The notes under the pieces: generated by a model
Databases searched by the model: none
Told to the model about the DNA's origin: nothing
The model's input: the letters and a program-made list of their open reading frames with translations, nothing else
Assembly (NCBI RefSeq): GCF_008360935.1
Contig: NZ_SRXO01000015.1
Coordinates: 58,812-122,811 of the forward strand
DNA from: Siccirubricoccus phaeus
GTDB lineage: Bacteria; Pseudomonadota; Alphaproteobacteria; Acetobacterales; Acetobacteraceae
Reading direction: 5' to 3'
DNA length: 64,000 nt
Shown: positions 35,754 to 44,589 of the stretch, piece after piece
Layout: each line of letters begins with the position of its first letter
Numbering within the stretch: the first letter of the stretch is position 1
Translations under genes and position numbers: made by a program

Positions 35754-37333
35754 CGCGGCGCCGCCGGGCGGACATCCTGCGCCCGCGTCAGCTCATCCGC
35801 CCTGGCATCCATCACCAGGCCGCGGCGCATGGCCCAGGCATTCTTCTGGATGTGCAGCGGGATGATGCCGACATCCTCGAAGGCGACGCGGCTCGCCTGG
35901 CGCAGCAGCTCCTCCCGCTTCGCATCGTCCAGCTCCTGCATGGCGCGGTCGATCAGCCGGTCCACCTCCGGGTTGGAGTAGCGGCCGCGGTTGGAGGCGC
36001 CGTAGCCCTTGTCGCGGTCGAAGCTGGCGACGAGGTTGCGCAGCGGGTTGGAGGCCTCGCCGGAGGAGGTGCCCCAGCCGATCAGGAAGGCGGAGAGATC
36101 CTGCCGCGCGGCGCGGGCGACGAAGCTGGTCCAGGGCTGCGCCTCCACGGTGGTGCGGATGCCGGCGCGGGTCCACATCTGGCCGATCGCCTGGATGATG
36201 CGGGCATCGTTCGGGTAGCGGTCATTCGGCCCGCTCAGGGTGAGGCGGAAGCCGTTGGGGAAGCCCGCCTCCGCCAGCAGCTTCTTCGCCGCCTCGGCAT
36301 CGGCGCGCGGCGCGGCGAGGCCGGGCAGGTAGCCGAAGGCGCCTTCCGGCAGGAATTGGCCGGAGGGGATGGCGGAGCCTTCCATGATCCGCTCGGTGAT
36401 CGCCGCGCGGTCGATGGCGATGGAGAGCGCCCGCCGCACCCGCACATCCTTCAGCGGGTTCTGCTGGATCGGCCTGCCCTCATTGTCGGCGACCTGCGGC
36501 GAATTCTCCGCCCGGCTGTGGTCCAGGCTGAGGAAGATCAGCCGGAGGCCGGTCACCTCCGCCAGGGTCAGGCGCTGATCGGCGCGCAGCTTCGCCAGGT
36601 CGCTGGTCGGCACCTGGTCGATCACCTCGACATCGCCGGCCAGCAGCGCCGCGGTGCGCGCCGCGTCATTGGTGATCATCCGGTAGGTCACGCGCTGCCA
36701 ATGCGGCTTGGTGCCCCAATAGGCCTCGTTGCGCTCGAATTCGATCCGGTCGCCATTGCGGTGGCTGACCATGCGGAAGGGCCCCGTGCCCACCGCCATG
36801 GGGCCGGCATTGAAGCCTTCCGTCGTCGCCTGGGCATGGGTCTCGCGGTCCAGGATCATCACGCTGGCCAGGTCCGTCGGCATCAGCGGATAGGGCGCGG
36901 CGGTGCGCAGGCGCAGGGTCAGCGGATCGACGATCTCCACCTGCCGGATGGGCCGCGTGTAGATGGCGTAGGAGGAGGGGGAATTCGGCACGTTGGGCAC
37001 GCGCTGGAAGGTGAAGGCGACGTCCTCCGCGGTGAATTCGCCGCCATTGTGGAAGCGCACGCCGGGGCGCAGCCTGAACTCCCAGGTCGTCTCATCCACC
37101 GCGCGCCAGCTTTCGGCGAGGCCGGCGACGACCCGCGCATGGCTGTCCGTCATGGTCAGCCCGCCGAAGATCATGTGCGCCACGGCCGTATTGGGCGAGA
37201 GCTGGTGGTAATGCGGGTCCAGCGAGGTGACCGGCGCCCCGACGCCCATGGTCAGGGTCTGCGCCGCCGCACCCCCCGCCAGAAGGCATGCGGCCATGGC
37301 GGCGCTGCCCGCCGCTTGCAGACCTTGTTTCAT
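35750..37333 (-). CDS. ABC transporter substrate-binding protein (dipeptide/family 5), operon copy
   Basis: A 527-residue periplasmic protein. Signal peptide 1-24 (CLLAGGAAAQ cleavage). Family 5 features: SLDPHYHQLSPNTAVAHMIF, AESWRAVDETTWEFRLRPGVRFHNG, FTAEDVAFTFQRV, VRRALSIAIDRAAI and GRYSNPEVDRLIDRA. It is the first gene of the operon with the permeases and ATPases. Start ATG 37333 follows the usual signal. A divergent paralogue begins at 37564, so they share a 230-base control region. Confidence 0.93.
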   Translation of the reverse strand: MKQGLQAAGSAAMAACLLAGGAAAQTLTMGVGAPVTSLDPHYHQLSPNTAVAHMIFGGLTMTDSHARVVAGLAESWRAVDETTWEFRLRPGVRFHNGGEFTAEDVAFTFQRVPNVPNSPSSYAIYTRPIRQVEIVDPLTLRLRTAAPYPLMPTDLASVMILDRETHAQATTEGFNAGPMAVGTGPFRMVSHRNGDRIEFERNEAYWGTKPHWQRVTYRMITNDAARTAALLAGDVEVIDQVPTSDLAKLRADQRLTLAEVTGLRLIFLSLDHSRAENSPQVADNEGRPIQQNPLKDVRVRRALSIAIDRAAITERIMEGSAIPSGQFLPEGAFGYLPGLAAPRADAEAAKKLLAEAGFPNGFRLTLSGPNDRYPNDARIIQAIGQMWTRAGIRTTVEAQPWTSFVARAARQDLSAFLIGWGTSSGEASNPLRNLVASFDRDKGYGASNRGRYSNPEVDRLIDRAMQELDDAKREELLRQASRVAFEDVGIIPLHIQKNAWAMRRGLVMDARADELTRAQDVRPAAPR

Positions 37334-37563
37334 TCTATGCCCCAGAAGCCTAGCCCTGCCGCAGTGTAGCAGCGGCCCCCTCCCCCTGCCAGCATGTGCC
37401 CGGCCTGCGCCCGGATGGGCAGCCTGCCCAAGGCTCCGGCATTCCCCTGCCTGCGGTCCTGGCATTCCGCCCCCCGTCCTGCTGCCAGGGCGGGGCAACG
37501 CAAGCCGGATGCCAGCGGGCCGCGGCGCTGCTACATGGGCAGGGACGCCAGCCGGAGACCCCC

Positions 37564-39174
37564 ATGCGCCACGCCGCCGCCCTTGCCGCCAGCCTGCTGC
37601 TCGGCCCCCTGCTCGCCCCCGCGCCGGCCCAGGCCCAAGGCACCACGGCCAGCGGCACGGCCAATGGCGGCGCCGGCCTTGCCATCGGCATCGGCGGCGC
37701 CGTCACCTCGCTGGACCCGCATTTCTACAACGCCTCCCCCAACAACAGCCTGGCCATGCATCTCTTCGACCGGCTGGTGGAACGGGACGCCAAGGCGCAG
37801 CCCTATCCCGGCCTTGCCGAAAGCTGGCGGGTGATCGACGGCACGGCGTGGGAGTTCAGGCTGCGCCAGGGCGTCGCCTGGCATGATGGCCAGCCCTTCA
37901 CCGCGGAGGATGTCGCCTTCACCATCCGCCGCGCGCCGGACGTGCCGGGCAGCCCGGGTGGGTTCGGCGGCTTCGTCCGCGCGATCCAGAAGGTGGAGGT
38001 GGTGGATGCCCACACCATCCGCCTGCACACCGCCGCGCCGCATCCGCTGCTGCCGACGGAGCTCGCCTCGGTGGCGGTGATCTCCCGCCATGCCGGCCAG
38101 GGCGCGCTGCCGGAGGATTACAACAGCGGCAAGGCGGCGATCGGCACCGGCCCCTACCGCTTCGCCGCCTACCGCCCCGGCGACCGCACCGAGCTGCTGC
38201 GCAATGACGGCTATTTCCGCGGCGCCGAGCCCTGGGCCCGGGTCTCCTACCGCTTCATCGCCAATGACGCGGCGCGCACGGCCGCGATGCTCGCCGGCGA
38301 TGTCGATGTGATCGACCAGGTGCCGTCCTCGGACATGGCGAAGCTGCGGCGGGAGCCGCGCCTGCAGCTCTCGGAAATCCAGGGGTTGCGGCTGATCTAT
38401 GTGACGCCCGACCGCTCCCGCCGCGGCCAGGTGCCCTTCATCACCGACAATGAGGGCAAGCCGCTGGCGGCGAACCCCTTCGACGACGTCCGGGTGCGCC
38501 GGGCGCTCTCCATCGCCATCAACCGCCAGGCCCTGGCGGAGCGGGTGATGGAGGGCACCGCCCTGCCGACCGGGCAATGGCTGCCGGAAGGCACCTTCGG
38601 CTACAATCCGGAGGTGCGGCCGCCCGCCTACGATCCCGAGGGCGCGAAGAAGCTGCTGGCCGAGGCGGGCTACCCGAACGGCTTCCGCATGGTCTTCCAC
38701 ACGCCGAACGACCGCTACCCGAACGATGCCCGCGCCGCCCAGGCAGTGGCGCAGATGTGGACCCGCATCGGCATCCGCACCGAGGTGGAGGCGGCGCCCT
38801 GGGCCAGCTTCTCCGTCCGCTCCTCCCGCCAGGAATACGGCATAAGGCTGGGCGGCTGGGGCAGCGTGACGGGCGAGGCGAGCTATGCGCTGGTCAACAT
38901 CCTCGGCACCTTCGACCGGGAGAAGCGCACCGGCGCCAGCAATGTCGGCCGCTACTCCAACCCCGATCTGGATGCGCTGACGGCCCGCGCCGCGGCGACG
39001 CTGGACGATGCGCAGCGGGCGGCGCTGCTGCGCCAGGCGGTGAAGCTGGCGACGGATGACGTGGCCATCATCCCGCTCTTCCAGCTCGTGAACAGCTGGG
39101 CGGTGCGGCGCGGGCTGCGGCATGAGCCGCGGATGGATGAGCGGACGCTGGCGACGGGGGTGCGGCCGGAATAG
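37564..39174 (+). CDS. ABC transporter substrate-binding protein (family 5), divergent paralogue
   Basis: A 536-residue periplasmic protein with signal peptide 1-25 (APAQAQG). It is clearly related to the binding protein at 35750: VTSLDPHFYNASPNNSLAMHLF, AESWRVIDGTAWEFRLRQGV, FTAEDVAFTIRRAPDVP, DVDVIDQVPSSDMAKLRR, DVRVRRALSIAINRQAL, NDRYPNDARAAQAVAQMW and GASNVGRYSNPDLDAL all match in order. No permease follows, so it likely feeds the DppBCDF set across the divergent promoter, perhaps with another peptide or ligand range. The unannotated 37334-37563 gap has no clear operator. Confidence 0.92.
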   Translation: MRHAAALAASLLLGPLLAPAPAQAQGTTASGTANGGAGLAIGIGGAVTSLDPHFYNASPNNSLAMHLFDRLVERDAKAQPYPGLAESWRVIDGTAWEFRLRQGVAWHDGQPFTAEDVAFTIRRAPDVPGSPGGFGGFVRAIQKVEVVDAHTIRLHTAAPHPLLPTELASVAVISRHAGQGALPEDYNSGKAAIGTGPYRFAAYRPGDRTELLRNDGYFRGAEPWARVSYRFIANDAARTAAMLAGDVDVIDQVPSSDMAKLRREPRLQLSEIQGLRLIYVTPDRSRRGQVPFITDNEGKPLAANPFDDVRVRRALSIAINRQALAERVMEGTALPTGQWLPEGTFGYNPEVRPPAYDPEGAKKLLAEAGYPNGFRMVFHTPNDRYPNDARAAQAVAQMWTRIGIRTEVEAAPWASFSVRSSRQEYGIRLGGWGSVTGEASYALVNILGTFDREKRTGASNVGRYSNPDLDALTARAAATLDDAQRAALLRQAVKLATDDVAIIPLFQLVNSWAVRRGLRHEPRMDERTLATGVRPE

Positions 39175-39372
39175 CGCGAGGGCTTGCGGGGTCCGGCGAA
39201 GCTCCCCCCGGCGGCGCGCGGATCCGGGATCTCGCCCGATCCGCCGCCGCCGGATGCGCCGCCGGCCGACAGGGGTGCCCATCCGGCGGGGCCGGCGCGG
39301 CCGGGCAGGCCGCTCCGCCCGCTTGCCAGCCCGGCGCCCTGGCCGTAATCGGAGGGGCCGGAGGAACTCCCC

Positions 39373-40542
39373 ATGGACCAGCCGCTGATCGCCGCCGACC
39401 CGCATGCCGAAATCCGCGAGGAAGTGGCCAAGCTCTGCGCCCGCTTCCCCGGGGAATACTGGCGCAAGGTGGACCGCGAACGGGCCTACCCGACCGAATT
39501 CGTCCAGGCCCTGACCGAGGCCGGCTATCTCGGCGCCCTGATCCCCGAGGAATATGGCGGCGCCGGCCTGCCGCTCTCGGCCGCCGCCGCGATCCTCGAG
39601 GAGATCCATCGTTCCGGCGGCAATGCCGGCGCCTGCCACGCCCAGATGTACATCATGGGCACCATCCTCCGGCACGGCTCGCCGGAGCAGAAGGCGAAAT
39701 ACCTGCCGAAGATCGCCAGCGGCGAGCTGCGCCTGCAGGCCTTCGGCGTGACCGAGCCGACCAGCGGCACCGACACCACCGCGCTGCGCACCGTGGCGAA
39801 GCGCGAGGGCGAGAATTACATCGTCAACGGCCAGAAGATCTGGACCAGCCGGGCCGAGCATTCCGACCTGATGCTGCTGCTGGCCCGCACCACCCCGCGC
39901 GACCAGGTGGCGAAGAAGACCGAAGGGCTCTCCACCTTCATCGTGGACATGAAGGCGGCTTTGGGCCACGGCCTGACCATCCGCCCCATCCGCACCATGA
40001 TGAACCACAACACCACCGAGGTCTTCTTCGACAACATGGTGGTGCCGGCTGCGAACCTCGTCGGGCAGGAGGGCCGCGGCTTCCGCTACATCCTGGACGG
40101 GATGAATGCGGAGCGGCTGCTGATCTCCTCCGAGAGCATCGGCGACGCCAAGTGGTTCATCCGGAAGGCGGTGGACTACAGCAATGAACGCGTGCTGTTC
40201 GGCCGGCCGATCGGGCAGAACCAGGGCGTGCAATTCCCCATCGCCCGCGCCTATGCGCAGATGCGCGCCGCGGAGGCGCTGCTGAAGACGGGCCTCGAGA
40301 AATTCGAGGCCGGCCTGCCCTGCGGCGAGGAAGCCAACATGTCGAAGATGCTCGCCGCCGAGGCCGCCTGGGCCGCGGCCGAGGCCTGCATCCAGACCCA
40401 TGGCGGCTTCGGCTTCGCCGAGGAATACGATGTGGAGCGGAAATACCGCGAGGCGCGGCTCTATCAGGTGGCGCCCATCAGCACCAATCTGGTGCTGAGC
40501 TATATCGGCGAACACGTCCTCGGCATGCCGCGGAGCTACTGA
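39373..40542 (+). CDS. Acyl-CoA dehydrogenase family protein
   Basis: A 389-residue flavoprotein that oxidises acyl-CoA at the alpha-beta bond. Seen: GGAGLPLSAAAAILEEI, FGVTEPTSGTDTTALRT (FAD-binding TEP..GSD-like), NGQKIWTSRAEHSDLMLLLART, VLFGRPIGQNQGVQFPIA with the FAD/dimer region, and THGGFGFAEEYDVERKYREAR. The usual YEGT.EIQ at the catalytic-Glu region is replaced by VAPISTNLVLSYIGEHVLG, so the substrate class is uncertain. GGAGGAA precedes the ATG. A small secreted-protein gene follows after 4 bases and a CaiB transferase after that. Confidence 0.9.
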   Translation: MDQPLIAADPHAEIREEVAKLCARFPGEYWRKVDRERAYPTEFVQALTEAGYLGALIPEEYGGAGLPLSAAAAILEEIHRSGGNAGACHAQMYIMGTILRHGSPEQKAKYLPKIASGELRLQAFGVTEPTSGTDTTALRTVAKREGENYIVNGQKIWTSRAEHSDLMLLLARTTPRDQVAKKTEGLSTFIVDMKAALGHGLTIRPIRTMMNHNTTEVFFDNMVVPAANLVGQEGRGFRYILDGMNAERLLISSESIGDAKWFIRKAVDYSNERVLFGRPIGQNQGVQFPIARAYAQMRAAEALLKTGLEKFEAGLPCGEEANMSKMLAAEAAWAAAEACIQTHGGFGFAEEYDVERKYREARLYQVAPISTNLVLSYIGEHVLGMPRSY

Positions 40543-40546
40543 GCCG

Positions 40547-40900
40547 ATGCGCCTGCCTGCCCGCCTGATCCTCGCCGCCATCCTCGTCTCCCCGCCGCTG
40601 CTGGGGCTGCCGGCCGGGGCGCAGACGTCGGAGGCGCCGAATCGCGGCCTGCGCGTGCCGGAGCAGGCGGAGCCCGCCAATCGCGGCATCCGCCTGCCGG
40701 ACCAGGCGGAGCCGCCGGCCCAGGCGGCCCCGGTCGCCACCCGGGCCGCCGCCACCCGGGCCAGCGCCGCCGGCGGCCCGGCGGCCATGACCGAGGCCGC
40801 GGCCGGCTGCCTGCTGCGCCATGGCGCCAAGGCGGCGGGGAATACCGAGGCCTGGCGGGATATCAGGCGGATCTGCACCCTCTATCCGGGGATCGAGTAG
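40547..40900 (+). CDS. Small secreted hypothetical protein
   Basis: A 117-residue protein with a signal peptide (1-25, PAGAQ end). The mature part starts with an imperfect duplication: APNRGLRVPEQAEP and PANRGIRLPDQAEP, then an Ala/Pro linker and a C-terminal piece with two cysteines (AAGCLLRHG, RRICTLYPG) that could form a disulfide. Unknown function. It starts four bases after the acyl-CoA dehydrogenase stop, which suggests co-transcription. Confidence 0.65.
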   Translation: MRLPARLILAAILVSPPLLGLPAGAQTSEAPNRGLRVPEQAEPANRGIRLPDQAEPPAQAAPVATRAAATRASAAGGPAAMTEAAAGCLLRHGAKAAGNTEAWRDIRRICTLYPGIE

Positions 40901-41070
40901 CGCGGGGATGGGGGGGCCGCCATCCTGTGGACTGCTTCACCGCCCGCCCGGCTTCTCGACACCGGCCATTCCGAGGAAGATGTCGCGTCGCAGCCGATCG
41001 ATGAGCTGATCCGGCAGATGCGCGCCTGGCTCGCGGCCCATCGGCCAGCGCCCCAACGGAGGATTTCGCC

Positions 41071-42201
41071 ATGACCGGCAGCCAACCCCTGAAAGGCCTT
41101 CTCGTCGTCTCGATGGAGCAGGCTGTCGCCGCACCCTATTGCGCCTCCCGCCTCGCCGATGCCGGCGCCCGCGTCATCAAGATCGAGCGGCCAGAGGGGG
41201 ATTTCGCCCGTGCCTATGACGCGGTGGCCAAGGGCCAGTCCAGCTATTTCGTCTGGCTGAACCGCGGCAAGGAAAGCCTCTGCCTCGACATCAAGAACCC
41301 GGAGGACAAGGCCCTCCTCGCCCGCCTCATCGCCCGCGCGGATGTCTTCATCCAGAACCTCGCCCCCGGCGCCATGGGCCGCGCCGGCTTCGGCAGCGCC
41401 GCGCTGCGGGAGCAGCATCCCCGCCTCATCACCCTGGACATCTCCGGCTATGGCGATGAGGGCGATTATGCCGCGATGAAGGCCTATGACCTGCTGGTGC
41501 AGGCTGAAACCGGCCTGGCCTATGTGACGGGCCGCGCCGAGGGGCCGGGGCGGGTCGGCGTTTCCTGCTGCGACATCGCCTGCGGCATGTACAGCTACCA
41601 GGCCGTGCTGGAAGCGCTGATCGAGCGCGGCATCACCGGCCGCGGCAAGGGCCTCGCCGTCTCGCTCTTCGACGGGATGGCTGACTGGATGACGGTGCCG
41701 CTGCTGCAATACGAAGGCACCGGCAAGAACCCGCCGCGTATCGGCCTGGCGCATCCCTCCATCTGCCCCTATGGCGCCTTCGAGACGAAGGACGGCTACC
41801 CCGTCCTCATCGCCATCCAGAACGAGCGGGAATGGGCCAGCTTCTGCGCGCATTTCCTGGACGAGCCCGACCTGCCGCAGCGGGAGGGCTTCCGGGTGAA
41901 CAATGAACGCGTGGCGAACCGGCCGATGGTGGACGCGCATATCGCGCGGATGTTCGCCAGCCTGAACCGCGAGGAATGCGCGGCCAAGCTGCGCCGGGCC
42001 AATACCGCCTATGGCTTCGTCAATGATTGCGAGGGGTTGCGTACCCATCCGGCGTTGCGCCGGGTGACGGTGGAGACGGAGAAGGGCCCGATCGCCATCG
42101 GCGCGCCGCCGGCCAGGCTCTCGGACGGGCCGCGGCGCCTGGGGCCGGTGCCGGCCCTCGGGCAGCATTCCGCCGCCATCCGGGCGGAATTCGGCGGGTG
42201 A
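41071..42201 (+). CDS. CaiB/BaiF-type (family III) CoA transferase
   Basis: A 376-residue CoA transferase. Seen: VVSMEQAVAAPYCASRLADAG, VIKIERPEGDFAR, NRGKESLCLDIKNPED, and catalytic Asp140 in AYDLLVQAETGL, which forms the aspartyl-CoA ester in this family. It resembles mesaconyl/succinyl-CoA:acid transferases. GGAGG-type site precedes ATG 41071. With the acyl-CoA dehydrogenase upstream it may activate and then oxidise one organic acid. The 40901-41070 gap has no start-bearing gene. Confidence 0.92.
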   Translation: MTGSQPLKGLLVVSMEQAVAAPYCASRLADAGARVIKIERPEGDFARAYDAVAKGQSSYFVWLNRGKESLCLDIKNPEDKALLARLIARADVFIQNLAPGAMGRAGFGSAALREQHPRLITLDISGYGDEGDYAAMKAYDLLVQAETGLAYVTGRAEGPGRVGVSCCDIACGMYSYQAVLEALIERGITGRGKGLAVSLFDGMADWMTVPLLQYEGTGKNPPRIGLAHPSICPYGAFETKDGYPVLIAIQNEREWASFCAHFLDEPDLPQREGFRVNNERVANRPMVDAHIARMFASLNREECAAKLRRANTAYGFVNDCEGLRTHPALRRVTVETEKGPIAIGAPPARLSDGPRRLGPVPALGQHSAAIRAEFGG

Positions 42202-42303
42202 AGGATGGGGGGCTTTGCCCGTTGGGCGCAGCGCGTCCAACCCCCGCCGGGCGGTCGACCACCTTGCGAATCCCGGTCTGAACGCCAGCCTCGGCGGTCG
42301 AGC

Positions 42304-42410
42304 CTAGAGCGGGATCGGTTGAGCTGCGCTCACCCGCCCCGCTCTAGTTCGTTGTTCGGTCGCGTGATTCACGGTTTCGGTCGATTCGACCTCAACCGAT
42401 CACGCTCTAG
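42304..42410. repeat. 107-bp family B element, copy 2 (inverted)
   Basis: CTAG-bounded element whose reverse complement matches 18817-18923 at all but one of 107 positions. It has the same 20-bp terminal inverted repeats. It lies after the CaiB gene, in the 42202-42552 gap which has no gene. Confidence 0.9.
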
Positions 42411-42429
42411 CGCCTCAGGGCGAGATCCA

Positions 42430-42540
42430 GGGGAGCGTTGCCGGCACTGCCGGCAACCCCGCCCGGCAGGGGTGCGGCGGGCAGCGCCCGCTGCCCGGGT
42501 CGGCGGCGCTGCCGCCAACGGGCAACGCCCCCAACGCGCG
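42430..42540. repeat. Family C palindromes after the 107-bp element
   Basis: GTTGCCGGCACTGCCGGCAAC at about 42437-42457, then GGGCAGCGCCCGCTGCCC and GGCGGCGCTGCCGCC with ACGGGCAACGCCC. Similar pieces precede the 107-bp element at 42205-42245. Together they fill the gap before the diguanylate cyclase. Confidence 0.7.
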
Positions 42541-42552
42541 AAGCTCCCATCC

Positions 42553-43815
42553 TCACCCCGCCGCCGACGCCACCTCCGCCGCGCAGAGGATCTGGTTCCG
42601 CCCCCGCGCCTTGGCGGCATAGAGCGCCGCATCCGCGTGGTTCAGCAGCGCCTGGAAATCCCCCGCATCATCCGGGAAGGTGGCGAGGCCGATGCTGACC
42701 GTCACCACCTGCTCCAGCCCCTCATACACCCCCGCCGCCACCGCGCTACGGATGCGCTCGGCCAGCATCAGCGCCCCCTGCTGCGACTCCCCGCACAGCA
42801 GCGCGAATTCCTCCCCGCCATAGCGGAAGACCTCATCGCCCGCGCGGCGGGAGCGGTCGATGACCCCGGCCACCGCCTGGATCACCCGGTCGCCCTTCGG
42901 ATGGCCGTGCTGGTCGTTGATCGCCTTGAAATGGTCGATATCGACCATCATCAGGCTGACCGGCCGGCCCAGGGACCGCGCGGCCTGCAGCATGGCGAGG
43001 CCCGTCCCTTCGAATTGCCGGCGGTCCCGCACGCCGGTCAGCGCGTCCTTGCCGAATTCCGCCGCCAGCGCCTCGTAGCGCTGGCGGTAGGTCAGGCGGT
43101 GGAAGACATCGGCCACGCCGGAGGGCGGCTCGCGCGGCTCGCTGCGCTCGCAGAAGCGGAGATAGAGGCCGAGCGCCAGGCCGAAGAAGGCGGAGGCGCC
43201 CATCTTGGCGATCCAGCCGCCCCAGAGCGCCGACATCGGCACGCCGGAGACCAGGTGCAGCCCGAGGAAGAAGAAGAGCTGGTCGAAGCTCAGCACCAGC
43301 GCCAAGCTGAGGCAGATCCGCCCGAGCAGCGTCCGCGTCACCCAGACGCCGAGCCTTTCGTAGAGGATCACCAGGGCGATCAGGTCGATGTAGAGCAGGA
43401 AGGTGCCCCACAGCATCAGCAGCCCCATCTGGTCGACGAAGCGCAGATCCGGGTTGTAGCCCGGCAGGGCCACGGGGTCGCTGTAGAAGCGGAGGATCAG
43501 CGCCAGGGCAACCATCAGCACATTGCCGCAGAGCAGGCCGTAGACCGGCTGGCGCATGCTCTCCGCATCCTCCTTGATGTAGAGCAGGAGGAAGAAGGCC
43601 AGCTTGCCGGTGAACATCACCGTGGAGCCGGGGGAGATCAGCCCGAAGGGCAGCTCGATGAAGAAGACCGCGGCGAGGTAGGTCTCGAGGAAATGCATCG
43701 CGCCGAGGATGCAGTAGAAGACGCCGATGCCGACGAGATGGCGGATGCGGAAGACCGCCGCCATGGCGACCAGATAGACAACCGCCTGCCCCAGCAGGGC
43801 CAGAGAACCATACAT
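42553..43815 (-). CDS. Membrane-bound diguanylate cyclase
   Basis: A 420-residue protein. Residues 1-220 contain about seven membrane helices (MYGSLALLGQAVVYLVAMAA onward), resembling a sensor module; residues 255-420 are a GGDEF domain. It contains VDIDHFKAINDQHGHPKGD (metal and GTP binding), RAGDEVFRYGGEEF with an intact GGEEF (333-337) and a RxxD inhibitory site five residues before it. So it should make cyclic-di-GMP and be feedback inhibited. ATG 43815. It is a single gene. The signal sensed is unknown. Confidence 0.93.
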   Translation of the reverse strand: MYGSLALLGQAVVYLVAMAAVFRIRHLVGIGVFYCILGAMHFLETYLAAVFFIELPFGLISPGSTVMFTGKLAFFLLLYIKEDAESMRQPVYGLLCGNVLMVALALILRFYSDPVALPGYNPDLRFVDQMGLLMLWGTFLLYIDLIALVILYERLGVWVTRTLLGRICLSLALVLSFDQLFFFLGLHLVSGVPMSALWGGWIAKMGASAFFGLALGLYLRFCERSEPREPPSGVADVFHRLTYRQRYEALAAEFGKDALTGVRDRRQFEGTGLAMLQAARSLGRPVSLMMVDIDHFKAINDQHGHPKGDRVIQAVAGVIDRSRRAGDEVFRYGGEEFALLCGESQQGALMLAERIRSAVAAGVYEGLEQVVTVSIGLATFPDDAGDFQALLNHADAALYAAKARGRNQILCAAEVASAAG

Positions 43816-44443
43816 ACCGCCCGCACGCCCCCGGTCGATCGCCCCCGGGCCGGCCGCCTTGCCGGTCGGGGTAATTCGCCGTCCGAAAGCCTGGCCGCGG
43901 CGGTGCCCGGCCGTCAGGGCCAGGGTGCCGCGCCATCGCTCCGGACGCTTGTCCTTCCCTCTGCGCCGCGCCGCACGCCGCGCGCCGGCGGCCGGCGGCC
44001 GGCGGCGGCGCATTCACGCCGCGGCGGCCGGGGCCGGGTCCGTGGCGGAAAAGCCGGGCGGACGCGGCTTTCATATCAGGATCGTTCCCGCGGGGCCAAA
44101 GGGCAGGGATGTTTTCCAGGCGGGAGGTTGCTCTTTTCTTTCTGCGGCTCTTTCGGCACCCGCGGCAGGCGCCCTGCCGGGCGGCGCTACCCTCTCGGGG
44201 CCTGCGCCTGGGGCTGTGGGACCCGCCACGCCGCCATGCCCGGGTTGCGACAGAGGAAGGCGGCGCCTGACCGCCAACGGCACGGCCCCGCTGCGCTACG
44301 GGCCGGCGCCAACGGGGCGGCATTTCCGGCCTGCAGCTTTCCGTAGCATCTTGTGAATTTCGGATAAGCCTTTGAATTCAATCGGCAAAATCCGGAAATC
44401 TGCCATCCGCGGTGCGAGGCTATGCTGCGGTGCAAAAAACCCC
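43816..44443. other. Gene-free gap upstream of the sRNA
   Basis: No convincing gene; open frames are Arg/Ala/Gly-rich. 44340-44440 is locally AT-richer (GAATTTCGGATAAGCC, GAATTCAATCGGC) and contains TGCTGCGGTGCAAAAAACCC just before the sRNA promoter, so it may hold regulatory sites. Confidence 0.5.
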
Positions 44444-44472
44444 TTGCCGGCCCAGGGCGGGGCCCCTAGATT
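44444..44472 (+). promoter_or_regulatory. Sigma-70-type promoter of the sRNA
   Basis: TTGCCG at 44444-44449 and TAGATT at 44467-44472 with a 17-base spacer. The predicted start is about 44479-44481, just before the first hairpin of the sRNA. Confidence 0.75.
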
Positions 44473-44478
44473 GTGCAG

Positions 44479-44569
44479 CGCAGCAACACGGCCTTGCCGG
44501 GTTGTCTGCCTTTCTTGGACGTTTCCTCCCTAAACTCGGCGGTGCCGCAAGGCACCGCCTTCTTTTTTT
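44479..44569 (+). ncRNA. suhB/MmgR (alpha-r8)-type small RNA
   Basis: About 90 nt between a good promoter and a strong terminator. Hairpin 1 is CAACACGGC-CTT-GCCGGGTTG (44484-44504). A single-stranded middle reads TGCCTTTCTTGGACG then TTTCCTCCCTAAACTC, carrying the CCTCCC anti-Shine-Dalgarno motif that, from memory, is the mark of the suhB/alpha-r8 RNAs (MmgR in Sinorhizobium, which controls polyhydroxybutyrate granules). The terminator hairpin follows. Target mRNAs are probably those with exposed GGAGG sites. It converges with the amidohydrolase gene. The family name is from recall, not a search. Confidence 0.78.
44538..44569 (+). terminator. Intrinsic terminator of the sRNA
   Basis: GGCGGTGCC at 44538-44546, GCAA tetraloop, GGCACCGCC at 44551-44559, then TTCTTTTTTT. 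Perfect 9-bp stem with a T-tract. The clearest rho-independent terminator in the window. Confidence 0.95.
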
Positions 44570-44589
44570 GCCCCGATGCCCCCGAAGGC

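Noticed and set aside
37531..40878. A 1,115-codon open frame on the minus strand opposite the second binding protein and acyl-CoA dehydrogenase
   Set aside because: It is a shadow of plus-strand genes with strong third-position G/C bias; its product is Arg/His/Gly-rich low-complexity with no family motif.
40901..41074. A 57-codon open frame continuing in frame after the stop of the small secreted protein and overlapping the CaiB start
   Set aside because: It has no start codon other than a possible CTG. Read-through cannot be excluded, but a stop-free run of this length is expected by chance at this GC content.
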